A stretch of 21,262 nucleotides of DNA, taken from RGIG3994 sp964461635. GTDB lineage: Bacteria > Bacillota > Clostridia > Oscillospirales > CAG-272. Positions 1 through 6,581 of this stretch are shown here, one piece after another. The DNA is taken from the NCBI GenBank assembly GCA_964461635.1, contig CAYWVC010000022.1, positions 1-21,262 on the forward strand, read 5' to 3'. The translations under genes were made by a program, and so were the position numbers. The stretch's first letter is position 1; every line of letters begins with the position of its first letter. Below the pieces are notes generated by a model. It searched no databases, was not told the DNA's origin, and saw only the letters and a list, made by a program, of their open reading frames with translations.

Positions 1-4
1 CGCT

Positions 5-80
5 TGGTGACCCATCGGGGAATCGAACCCCGGACACCTTGATTAAAAGTCAAGTGCTCTACCGCCTGAGCTAATGGGTC
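5..80 (-). tRNA. tRNA-Lys (anticodon TTT)
   Basis: Read on the minus strand, a complete cloverleaf starts GACCCATTAGCTCAG and ends GATGGGTCA followed by an encoded CCA. The acceptor arms GACCCAT/ATGGGTC pair perfectly. The D loop has AGCTCAGGCGGTAGAGC. The anticodon loop CTTTTAA gives anticodon TTT, which reads AAA/AAG lysine codons. The T arm holds the canonical GGTTCGATTCC. The gene is the last minus-strand unit in the window and has its own promoter just upstream, so it does not depend on the protein genes behind it. Confidence 0.97.
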
Positions 81-95
81 GTGACGTACTGTAAT

Positions 96-124
96 ATAAT
101 ATCACATTATTGCTTTTTTGTCAA
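96..124 (-). promoter_or_regulatory. Promoter of tRNA-Lys
   Basis: On the minus strand TTGACA (124-119) is followed after exactly 17 bases by TATTAT (101-96), preceded by TGA, an extended -10 element. Transcription would begin near position 89, a few bases before the mature tRNA 5' end at 80. The 3' part of the interval before the flavodoxin gene (about 125-231) holds only a small TATCGG/CCGATA hairpin (206-221) without a T-run. Confidence 0.85.
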
Positions 125-231
125 GCATTTTCTTTCGTCAAGACGCACAAATGAAATATCTTAACTTTGTGAAAGATTGCCGAAAATCATAGTTTCTTGC
201 GGGGGTATCGGCAGACCGATAGCTCACGGTC

Positions 232-762
232 TCAGCGTGAGGCGGCGGCTTTTATCAGCTTTTCGGCGGCATTGGCGATCTCCTCGGGCAGGATGCTCGG
301 CATTACGCGCGCCTCGGTCTCGTCGTCAGAGTCACCGTTCTCCTCAATGTCGTTGATCATTGCACGCACTGCGAGCTTGGCGAAGACGTTTTTCTGCTTT
401 GCCGGGTTGAGCTCGCCGCCAAAGCTCCTGGCAAACACCGCTGTGTCACGCAACGGTTCGGGGACGTTGCGCTCAAGGTACTCGTCGGCAAGGTCTGCAA
501 AAGCACAGCAGATGAAATAGCCGACGCAGTGCTCGGCGAGCTCGTCGCGATGCTCGCTTAAAAAGGTGCGAAGGCGGCGGTCAAGCTTGTCAAACCTTAT
601 CGGTCCGCCGACCAGCAAGGCATCGAAGTCTGCGAGCGGTGGAAGCTTATCCTGCCCGAGCTCGATTAACGTCACCTCGTGCCTATGGAGGCAGGCAGCG
701 AACCGCTCGGCACATTCACGTGCGGTGCCGGACCGAGTGGAGAAGATGACGGCAATTTTCAT
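232..762 (-). CDS. Flavodoxin-domain protein
   Basis: A 176-residue small soluble protein with a flavodoxin fold. The N-terminus MKIAVIFSTRSGTA has the first beta strand followed by a phosphate-binding loop of the S/T-x-S-G-T type used to hold FMN. A second strand DALLVGGPIRF and a later hydrophobic strand VGYFICCAF fit the alternating beta/alpha pattern. It resembles the HemG-like and 'flavodoxin domain-containing' families rather than classical electron-transfer flavodoxins, so a redox role with bound FMN is inferred, the partner unknown. The start was set at 762 because GGAGG lies 5 bases before this ATG; an in-frame start at 849 has no such site and would add an unlikely Arg-rich leader. 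It is the last protein gene of the minus-strand run behind the pot operon, 123 bases after the LiaF-like gene. No clear terminator follows. Confidence 0.8.
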   Translation of the reverse strand: MKIAVIFSTRSGTARECAERFAACLHRHEVTLIELGQDKLPPLADFDALLVGGPIRFDKLDRRLRTFLSEHRDELAEHCVGYFICCAFADLADEYLERNVPEPLRDTAVFARSFGGELNPAKQKNVFAKLAVRAMINDIEENGDSDDETEARVMPSILPEEIANAAEKLIKAAASR

Positions 763-885
763 ATTGACCTCCGTTTCGCCGCTTGGCGGCACAAGATTTT
801 TTCGTAAGCTTCGGGCGGATCGCCGGAGAGTACCGATATTTCTCGGCAAGCTCCCCGTGTCCGCCCGGTGCTTAAGCTTTACTGT
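763..885 (-). other. Structured intergenic between LiaF-like gene and flavodoxin gene
   Basis: Read on the minus strand, this spacer holds an inverted repeat GGGCGGA...TCCGCCC enclosing a smaller CCGA/TCGG pair, then GCCGC-CAA-GCGGC directly before the GGAGG of the flavodoxin gene. There is no T-run, so it does not look like a simple terminator. I see no promoter with both boxes. It may be a processing or translation-control structure, or just GC-rich filler. Confidence 0.3.
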
Positions 886-1608
886 TCATTTTACATCTAT
901 TCCGCCGAAGGAGCAGCTCCCGGTCAGCCTTACGGTGGGCTGTCCGGCGTTTACGTGCTCAAGATCAGCCGCTATGCTGACGCCTCCAAGCGAGGTGCTG
1001 CAGTGATCTTCGACGTTCACGCCCGGCGGAAGCAGGATCTCCACGCCCGCAAACGAGACGGAGAGGGCGATTTGTGCGCCGTCCCTTACCGTTGCATTGC
1101 GAAGGTCGAGCTTTGCGGCTCCGAAGGCTGCGTTGACCGACACTCCGTCAAATTCGCGATTGCCGAAATCGACGTTCTTGGAGGCGAACTTAACGTCTAT
1201 ATTATTTTCGCCGCCGTAGCTCACGCGCTCAAATTCCGGGTCGGTGTCCTGTATCTTCTTGCGCTTGACGAACGGGGAGAATATGACCCGTATCGCGATA
1301 TTGGCGAGCAATATCCCGGCGAAGATATACAGCACGGTCGGGGAAGGGAGCTTGAAAACGAATCGGGCTACGAAGAAGAAGATAAGGTCCCCCGTAAATA
1401 TTATCGAGTTGACGATCCCGAGAATATTTTGGGAGAAGATATCGTTTACGAGTCCGAACAGTATGGGAACGATGATGAAGACCGTCCACCAACCGTCGAA
1501 GAAGACTGTATCACGGTCGATCGTTCCGACCCCGAGCAATATCAGAACGGTTGCGAGGACAATGAGCAATAATGCCGCCAACACGCTGTTGGCAATTCGT
1601 CTTTTCAT
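886..1608 (-). CDS. LiaF-like membrane protein
   Basis: A 240-residue protein. About four hydrophobic segments fill the N-terminal half (around residues 8-28, 39-58, 64-82 and 90-110), followed by a basic stretch FVKRKK and a soluble C-terminal half. That half has the repeating Asn/Gly/Phe pattern of the LiaF-like C-terminal domain (for example FGAAKLDLRNA, FAGVEILLPPGV, SFGGIDVK), predicted to form a beta helix. In LiaF of Bacillus this architecture restrains the cell-envelope stress kinase LiaS. No liaS or liaR is visible here, so the function is open: an envelope-stress sensor or a general member of the family. AGGTG lies 8 bases before the ATG. It follows potD by 43 bases with no terminator, so co-transcription with the pot genes is likely. 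Confidence 0.8.
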   Translation of the reverse strand: MKRRIANSVLAALLLIVLATVLILLGVGTIDRDTVFFDGWWTVFIIVPILFGLVNDIFSQNILGIVNSIIFTGDLIFFFVARFVFKLPSPTVLYIFAGILLANIAIRVIFSPFVKRKKIQDTDPEFERVSYGGENNIDVKFASKNVDFGNREFDGVSVNAAFGAAKLDLRNATVRDGAQIALSVSFAGVEILLPPGVNVEDHCSTSLGGVSIAADLEHVNAGQPTVRLTGSCSFGGIDVK

Positions 1609-1651
1609 TCAAATGTCACCTGCTTTTATGATTTTTCGCCTGTAAAGGGTG

Positions 1652-2779
1652 TCAGTGGGTCTTGACCTCTTCCCACTTTTTTGACATATAGTCGAGCAGA
1701 TCGGTGCTGAGGTTGCGGAAGGCGTAGCGCTCATATGTCGCGAAGAAATCGAAGTCCTTCGGATAGAGCACGTCGTAGGCATCGCCGAGAAATTCCTTAT
1801 ATCCGGCGTTCTCGTACACCGTACGGTTCGGGGAGGCATAGTAGGTCGTCTCGGCGTTGGCGACCGCCGCCTTTTCGGTCAGCATAAAGTTGATGAAGCG
1901 CTCGGCAACGAGCTTATTCTTTGCGCCCTTCGGAATGCACATAGCGTCAACGTAGAGGTTGGTCGCCTCGGGATAGTAGAAGCGAAGGTCAACGTCGTCG
2001 GCCTGCTCATCCCTCATCGTGAAGTAGTCGCCGGCGTAGTATGCGCCGACCGCCATCTCGCCGCTTTCCATCATATTGTATATTTCATCCATATAGTAGC
2101 AGCAGGAGGTAGCGTTGAATTGCGCTTTGAGCTCGGCGGCGGCGCGGTCCCATTCGGCTTTATCGGTGGTGTTTACGTCTATACCGAGCTTGTACATAGC
2201 GGTGCCGAAGGCATCGCGCGAATTGTTGAACTGAATGACCTTTTCACGGTAATTGGAATTCCACAGCAGGCTCCAGTCCTTTGCCGCGGCATCCGCCTCG
2301 GATACGACGTTGGCGTCGTATATCACGCCCACCATTCCGTAGGAGTAGGGAACGGTATATTCGTTGGCGGGATCGTAATAAAGGTTGCGGAAGCTCTCGT
2401 CAATGGACGTCTCAAAAAGCGGGATATTCGAATAATCGAGCTTTTCAAGCATATCGTTTTGTATGAAGTATTCGATCATATAGTCGGAGGGGATGATCAC
2501 GTCGACGTTTATCGCCCCCGATTGAAGCTTGGCGCGAAGGTCCTCGTTGGACGGGTAGGTATCGTAATTAACCTTTACCCGCTCGCCGTAGGTCTCGTAA
2601 TAGTAGGTCTCAAATTCCTTCGTCACGTCGAGCGTACCGTCGGCACCGAGCGACATATATTCGCCCCAATTGTATACGTAGAGCACGCTGTCGTAGTTGT
2701 TTCCGCAGGAGGTGAGGGCAAACAGCGCGGGCAGGGTGAGCGCCGCTACGAGTATGATCGCTATAATTCTCTTTTTCAA
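1652..2779 (-). CDS. potD: Spermidine/putrescine ABC transporter, substrate-binding lipoprotein
   Basis: A 375-residue extracytoplasmic binding protein for polyamines, family 1 solute-binding type. The N-terminus MKKRIIAIILVAALTLPAL is a signal peptide and LTSC is a lipobox, so Cys25 should be lipidated and anchor the protein outside the membrane. The mature protein starts with the PotD-typical YVYNWGEYM, and later has VPYSYGMVGVIYD and the Tyr/Trp-rich ligand cleft pattern. The start is a TTG at 2779, because no ATG or GTG fits the signal peptide; GGAGA lies about 10 bases before it, inside the end of potC. The potC stop and this start are one base apart, so translation is probably coupled. 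It is the last pot gene of the operon. Putrescine versus spermidine preference cannot be told from sequence. Confidence 0.93.
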   Translation of the reverse strand: MKKRIIAIILVAALTLPALFALTSCGNNYDSVLYVYNWGEYMSLGADGTLDVTKEFETYYYETYGERVKVNYDTYPSNEDLRAKLQSGAINVDVIIPSDYMIEYFIQNDMLEKLDYSNIPLFETSIDESFRNLYYDPANEYTVPYSYGMVGVIYDANVVSEADAAAKDWSLLWNSNYREKVIQFNNSRDAFGTAMYKLGIDVNTTDKAEWDRAAAELKAQFNATSCCYYMDEIYNMMESGEMAVGAYYAGDYFTMRDEQADDVDLRFYYPEATNLYVDAMCIPKGAKNKLVAERFINFMLTEKAAVANAETTYYASPNRTVYENAGYKEFLGDAYDVLYPKDFDFFATYERYAFRNLSTDLLDYMSKKWEEVKTH

Positions 2780-2780
2780 T

Positions 2781-3638
2781 TCAGTCGGATCTCCTTTTCG
2801 ATTTTTTGATCTTGTTTACGTGCCTGCGCTCGTCCTTTGCGCTGACGATATTGGAGAGGATGAGCATCAGGAGTATTGTGAAGAATATTATGGTCGCGAG
2901 AGCGTAGATCTTCGGCGTGACCGTCTTCTTCGTCATACTGTATATGAGTATCGGAAGTGTCTGGAAGTCGCTGCCCTTCGTAAAATAGCTGATCACGAAG
3001 TCGTCAAGCGACAGTGTGAACGCCATTATCGCGCCGGTGAACACACCGGGCAGGATCTCGGGCAGCTCCACCTTGAAGAATGATTGAACGGGGGTACAAC
3101 CGAGGTCGAGCGCCGCCTCGGGCAGGGACTTGTCCATTTGTCTGAACTTCGGCAGGACCGACAGAACGACGTAGGGGAGGCTGAAGGTCACGTGAGCGAT
3201 CAGGAGTGTGTAAAAATTGAGCTTCGGGTCAAGCCCGAGGAGTCCTCCGACGAAGACGAACATAAGCATCAGCGATATGCCGGTGATTATATCGGGGTTC
3301 ATCATCGGGATGTTTGTGGCATTGAGTATGAGCGAACGCAGATACTTTCTGCGCATACGGCTGAGGCCGTATGCCGCCGCCGTTCCCATAACGGTCGATA
3401 TGACCGTTGACACGACGGCAAGGATGACCGTGTTCTTCAGCGCCGTCAGGGTGATCTCATCCTTGAAGAGCTCAATGTACCACCGGAAGGAAAATCCGGA
3501 CATAACGGTCGTGCTCTTGCCCGCGTTGAAGCTGAAGTATATCAGCACGGCGATCGGGGCAAAGAGGAAGATAAAGACGAGCACGAGACAAAGGATGCCG
3601 GCAAAGCCGTTTTTATGAGAATATCTGCGTCCTTTCAC
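2781..3638 (-). CDS. potC: Spermidine/putrescine ABC transporter permease PotC
   Basis: A 285-residue inner-membrane permease with about six membrane segments, the first at residues 12-34. The EAA loop that contacts the ATPase is clear: EAALDLGCTPVQSFFKVELP followed by ILPGVFTGAIMAF. The segment SLDDFVISYF is typical of PotC. The start codon is GTG at 3638 and overlaps the potB stop by four bases (GTGA), with a G-rich ribosome site GAGGGGGG upstream. This is the usual sign of translational coupling between the two permease halves. The C-terminus is basic (KIKKSKRRSD). PotC pairs with PotB to form the membrane channel driven by PotA. Confidence 0.94.
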   Translation of the reverse strand: MKGRRYSHKNGFAGILCLVLVFIFLFAPIAVLIYFSFNAGKSTTVMSGFSFRWYIELFKDEITLTALKNTVILAVVSTVISTVMGTAAAYGLSRMRRKYLRSLILNATNIPMMNPDIITGISLMLMFVFVGGLLGLDPKLNFYTLLIAHVTFSLPYVVLSVLPKFRQMDKSLPEAALDLGCTPVQSFFKVELPEILPGVFTGAIMAFTLSLDDFVISYFTKGSDFQTLPILIYSMTKKTVTPKIYALATIIFFTILLMLILSNIVSAKDERRHVNKIKKSKRRSD

Positions 3639-4489
3639 GGCATAAATCCCCCCTCGCTGTCGTCGCTGAAGCGATTGAGTATCGCCATACTGACGAGGAT
3701 TATTACCATAAGCACGAGCGATATTGCCGCCGCCATATTAAGGTTGTTGGCGTTATACTGCTCCTCTATCAGGTCGCCGATGAGGTAGAATTGTCCGCCG
3801 CCGAGCTTCTGCGAGATGTAGAAGGTGGAGATGGAGGGCACGAGCACCATCGTGATCCCCGAGAACACACCGGGCAGGCTGTGCGGTATGATGACCTTCG
3901 TCAGCACACGAAAGCCGTTACACCCGAGGTCGGACGCGGCCTCTATCAGCCGCACGTCAAGCTTGGTCATTACCGAGTAGATCGGAAGGATCATATAGGG
4001 CAGAAAGTCGTATACCATACCCACTACGACAGCCCCCTCGGTATTGATCATCTTGAACGGTCCCAAGCCGATCAATCCGAGGATCGAATTGATTATTCCC
4101 TTGTTCTGAAGTATTACCATCCACGCATAGGTGCGGATAAGGAAGTTCATCCACATCGGGAGCATTATGAGCAGGATGAGGAGCTTTTGGGTCCTCGGCT
4201 TGGCTTTCGATATAAAATACGCCGTCGGATAGCCGATCAGTATGCAGATCGCGGTGGCGATCAGTGCAAGCTTGACCGAGCGCCAAAGGATCAGGAGTCG
4301 GTCGGCGGTGAAAACGCCCGCAACGTTGGAGAACGTGAAGCTCCCCGAGCGGTCGGTGAAGGCGTAGTAGACCACGAAGAGCAGAGGCACGACGGTGAAG
4401 AGCACGGTCCAGACCGCGTGAGGAGCCTCAAGAAAGGCGGCGAGCATTCCGTTATGCCGCCGTTTTTTGCGCATATCGGTACGGTTCAT
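3635..4489 (-). CDS. potB: Spermidine/putrescine ABC transporter permease PotB
   Basis: A 284-residue membrane permease. After a basic N-terminus (MRKKRRHNG), the first membrane segment covers about residues 25-45, with about five more. The EAA loop reads EAASDLGCNGFRVLTKVIIP then SLPGVFSGITM, the coupling-helix motif of importer permeases. The conserved NFLIRTYAWMVILQNKGIIN stretch is typical of PotB. GGAGG lies 6 bases before the ATG and the gene begins 13 bases after potA. It ends overlapping potC by four bases. With PotC it forms the transmembrane pore of a polyamine importer. Confidence 0.94.
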   Translation of the reverse strand: MNRTDMRKKRRHNGMLAAFLEAPHAVWTVLFTVVPLLFVVYYAFTDRSGSFTFSNVAGVFTADRLLILWRSVKLALIATAICILIGYPTAYFISKAKPRTQKLLILLIMLPMWMNFLIRTYAWMVILQNKGIINSILGLIGLGPFKMINTEGAVVVGMVYDFLPYMILPIYSVMTKLDVRLIEAASDLGCNGFRVLTKVIIPHSLPGVFSGITMVLVPSISTFYISQKLGGGQFYLIGDLIEEQYNANNLNMAAAISLVLMVIILVSMAILNRFSDDSEGGFMP

Positions 4490-4502
4490 TCGGCACCTCC
4501 GA

Positions 4503-5663
4503 TCACACGTCGGCTTCGGCGTCGGCGATTTCCGCCTCGGCTTCCGATTCCGACACTATGTCGGACAGGTGCTCGGCTTCCTCGCTGTATGTGGAGTAAT
4601 CGCCGAACTTACCCGAATATTCGGATTTTTTCATAACGTGAATGGCATCGGGGACGATCTCAAGCCCTATGACGCTTCCCTCGGCAACGAAGTCGGAGGT
4701 CTCAAGCATCCACTTGAAGCCCTTGACGTCGATTATGATCTCGTAATAATCGCCCTTGAAGGTGACGGAGGTCACCTTTCCGGTGAGCATTCCGCGCTCG
4801 GTGGGGACAACGTCGACGTCCTCGGGGCGGATGACAACGTCGACCGGCTCGTTCGGGGCAAAGCCACTGTCAAGGCAGACGAAGGTATGCCCGGCAAATT
4901 TGACCGATCGGTCGGCAAGCATCACGCCGTCAAGTATGTTGCTCTCGCCTATAAAGTCGGCAACGAAGGCGTTCTGCGGCTCGTTGTAAACGTCGGTCGG
5001 GGAGCCGATCTGCTGTATCCTGCCGTCTGCCATAACGACGACGGTGTCCGACATCGTAAGGGCTTCCTCCTGATCGTGCGTGACGTAGATGAAGGTGATC
5101 CCGGTGCGCTTCTGTATGCTCTTGAGCTCCTTTTGCATATCCTTGCGCAGCTTCAGATCAAGCGCGCCGAGCGGCTCGTCGAGCAGCAGGACCTCGGGCT
5201 CGTTTACAAGGGCGCGCGCGATCGCGACCCTTTGCTGCTGACCGCCCGAGAGAGTAGTGACGTGCCGACGCTCAAAGCCCTTGAGGTTGACGAGTGAGAG
5301 CATTGCCTCTACCTTTTCGGCGATCTCCGTTTTCGACAGCTTCGGTCGCTTGAGCTTCAGCCCGAATGCGATATTGTCGTATACGTTAAGGTGCGGGAAA
5401 AGCGCATACCGCTGAAATACGGTGTTTACTCTGCGCTTGTAGGGCGGCACGTCGTTGATCTGCGTGCCGTCAAATATTACATCGCCCTCATCCGGCGTCT
5501 CAAAGCCGCCGATGATCCGCAAGGTCGTTGTTTTGCCGCAACCCGAGGGTCCGAGCAGAGTAACGAACTCACTGTCGTGAATATCGAGGTCGATGCCGCG
5601 CAGCACCGCCTCGCCGTCAAAAGACTTGCTGATGTTCTTCAGCTCGATAAGCTTCTTTTCCAT
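4503..5663 (-). CDS. potA: Spermidine/putrescine ABC transporter ATP-binding protein
   Basis: A 386-residue cytoplasmic ATPase that powers polyamine import. The nucleotide-binding domain has Walker A GPSGCGKTT (38-46), the Q-loop Gln near 84, signature LSGGQQQ (138-144), Walker B VLLLDEP (158-164) and the switch His196 in VTHDQEE. The C-terminal part, after about residue 235, is the TOBE domain of the PotA/MalK class. The tail is very acidic (ESEAEAEIADAEADV), longer than in E. coli PotA. The start was set at 5663 (MEKKLIEL) because the family begins here and the longer reading frame runs through the promoter; a GAGG lies 12 bases upstream, rather far. It is the first gene of potABCD. Confidence 0.95.
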   Translation of the reverse strand: MEKKLIELKNISKSFDGEAVLRGIDLDIHDSEFVTLLGPSGCGKTTTLRIIGGFETPDEGDVIFDGTQINDVPPYKRRVNTVFQRYALFPHLNVYDNIAFGLKLKRPKLSKTEIAEKVEAMLSLVNLKGFERRHVTTLSGGQQQRVAIARALVNEPEVLLLDEPLGALDLKLRKDMQKELKSIQKRTGITFIYVTHDQEEALTMSDTVVVMADGRIQQIGSPTDVYNEPQNAFVADFIGESNILDGVMLADRSVKFAGHTFVCLDSGFAPNEPVDVVIRPEDVDVVPTERGMLTGKVTSVTFKGDYYEIIIDVKGFKWMLETSDFVAEGSVIGLEIVPDAIHVMKKSEYSGKFGDYSTYSEEAEHLSDIVSESEAEAEIADAEADV

Positions 5664-5727
5664 TCCGCATAAATACCTCGCAAAAAAGATGTTTTTGCCC
5701 CGCCGTGTGCGGAGCAGACTAATTGTT

Positions 5728-5756
5728 ATTGTAGCAGATATTGACCCCGAATGCAA
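5728..5756 (-). promoter_or_regulatory. Promoter of the potABCD operon
   Basis: On the minus strand TTGCAT (5756-5751), a 17-base spacer ending in TGC, and TACAAT (5733-5728). A/T-rich tracts upstream (5758-5790) could act as an UP element. The transcript would have a leader of about 58 bases before potA. The rest of the spacer up to the rpsT terminator (about 5790-5854) shows nothing further that I can support. Confidence 0.75.
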
Positions 5757-5854
5757 TATGTTTTGACTGTTTTTTTGAAAAAAACGCATTTTCGGCGCCG
5801 CTTTGGGGCGGAAAAGGGAGCCGATCCGTACATTATGAATAGTATATAAGGCGT

Positions 5855-5889
5855 AAAAGCCGTCCGCGGAGATACCGCGGACGGCTTTT
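5855..5889 (-). terminator. Terminator of rpsT
   Basis: A perfect 15-bp inverted repeat AAAAGCCGTCCGCGG / CCGCGGACGGCTTTT around a 5-base loop. It lies 32 bases after the rpsT stop codon and ends in a T-run on the minus strand (also on the plus strand). It separates rpsT from the pot operon, which has its own promoter. Confidence 0.92.
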
Positions 5890-5921
5890 ATGTTGCACGG
5901 TGGGTTATCCGTGCCGAGTGA

Positions 5922-6185
5922 TTACTGCATTGCGTTGAGCTTCTTTGTGATGTGGCTCTTCTTGTGCGCGGCGTTGTTCTTGTGAATGATACCGTGCGCG
6001 GCTGCCTGGTCGAGCTTCTTGACGGCTGCGGCGTAAGCCTCGGTCGCCTTGACCTTGTCACCGGTGCCGACCGCTGCTTCAAACTTCTTGATTACGGTCT
6101 TGAGCTCCGAGCGGAACATCTTGTTGCGCAGGGTCTTGGTCTTGATGACCTTTACGCGCTTTTTCGCTGATTTGATATTCGGCAA
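5922..6185 (-). CDS. rpsT: 30S ribosomal protein S20
   Basis: An 87-residue basic protein that binds 16S rRNA in the body of the 30S subunit. The N-terminus LPNIKSAKKRVKV (initiator read as Met) and the helical C-terminus HGIIHKNNAAHKKSHITKKL are diagnostic for S20. The start is TTG at 6185: GGGGGAGG stands 8 bases before it and the family starts exactly with M-P-N-I-K-S-A-K-K-R; an upstream in-frame start would add 13 residues of no likeness to S20. E. coli rpsT also uses a rare UUG start, where it serves autoregulation by S20; the same may hold here (inference). It is a single-gene unit with its own promoter and terminator, divergent from rpoB. Confidence 0.97.
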   Translation of the reverse strand: MPNIKSAKKRVKVIKTKTLRNKMFRSELKTVIKKFEAAVGTGDKVKATEAYAAAVKKLDQAAAHGIIHKNNAAHKKSHITKKLNAMQ

Positions 6186-6274
6186 AATTTTCACCTCCCC
6201 CGAAAGATCTTGTGTCTGTGTCACGCTCCGACGCCTGAGAGGGTGCGCCCGAACGTCTGTCCATACGGTTAGAT

Positions 6275-6303
6275 ATCATACCATATTTTCCTTCGGATTG
6301 CAA
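6275..6303 (-). promoter_or_regulatory. Promoter of rpsT
   Basis: On the minus strand TTGCAA (6303-6298), 17-base spacer ending in TGG, TATGAT (6280-6275). The start point would be near 6268, giving a leader of about 83 bases. It stands back to back with the rpoB promoter. Confidence 0.75.
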
Positions 6304-6395
6304 GGGGTTGACGCGAAATTTTCCCGATTTTCTTTTTCTTTTTTCCTTTTACAAAGAAAAAACTTCAAAAAATATAACTTTTTTTGCTGTCACGC

Positions 6396-6424
6396 TTGAC
6401 AAAGTTGCTTTTGTGTGGTAAAAT
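6396..6424 (+). promoter_or_regulatory. Promoter of rpoBC
   Basis: TTGACA (6396-6401), 17-base spacer ending in TGG, TAAAAT (6419-6424), with an A/T-rich region directly upstream (6340-6385). Transcription should begin near 6431. Its presence shows that rpoB is not fed only from ribosomal protein genes upstream, which here point the other way. Confidence 0.85.
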
Positions 6425-6430
6425 TTTAGG

Positions 6431-6581
6431 CTGTAATATAATGCGAAATATGCCCTTTTTGAAATGGCAAAAATTCCAAATCTCAAAACTTTTACTCAAA
6501 AGTTACAAAGAATTTACAAGCGGCCATAAGGGGTGTGAGCTGCCCGCCACACCAACTACATTGAATGGAGTGATAAGATTA
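6431..6581 (+). other. rpoB 5' leader
   Basis: About 150 bases between the predicted start point and the rpoB start. It holds a 7-bp hairpin AACTTTT/AAAAGTT with loop ACTC (6487-6504) and a second hairpin GGTGTG/CACACC (6532-6553). No T-run follows either, so neither is an obvious attenuator. The leader is also open in the rpoB frame, with ATGs at 6441 and 6450 but no good ribosome site there. Confidence 0.5.

Noticed and set aside
206..221. TATCGG/CCGATA hairpin as terminator of the flavodoxin gene
   Set aside because: On the minus strand it is followed by CCCCCGC rather than a T-run, so it does not qualify.
868..1572. A 234-residue plus-strand open frame opposite the LiaF-like gene
   Set aside because: Charged, low-likeness translation without a ribosome site; the minus-strand protein has clear membrane segments and a family pattern.
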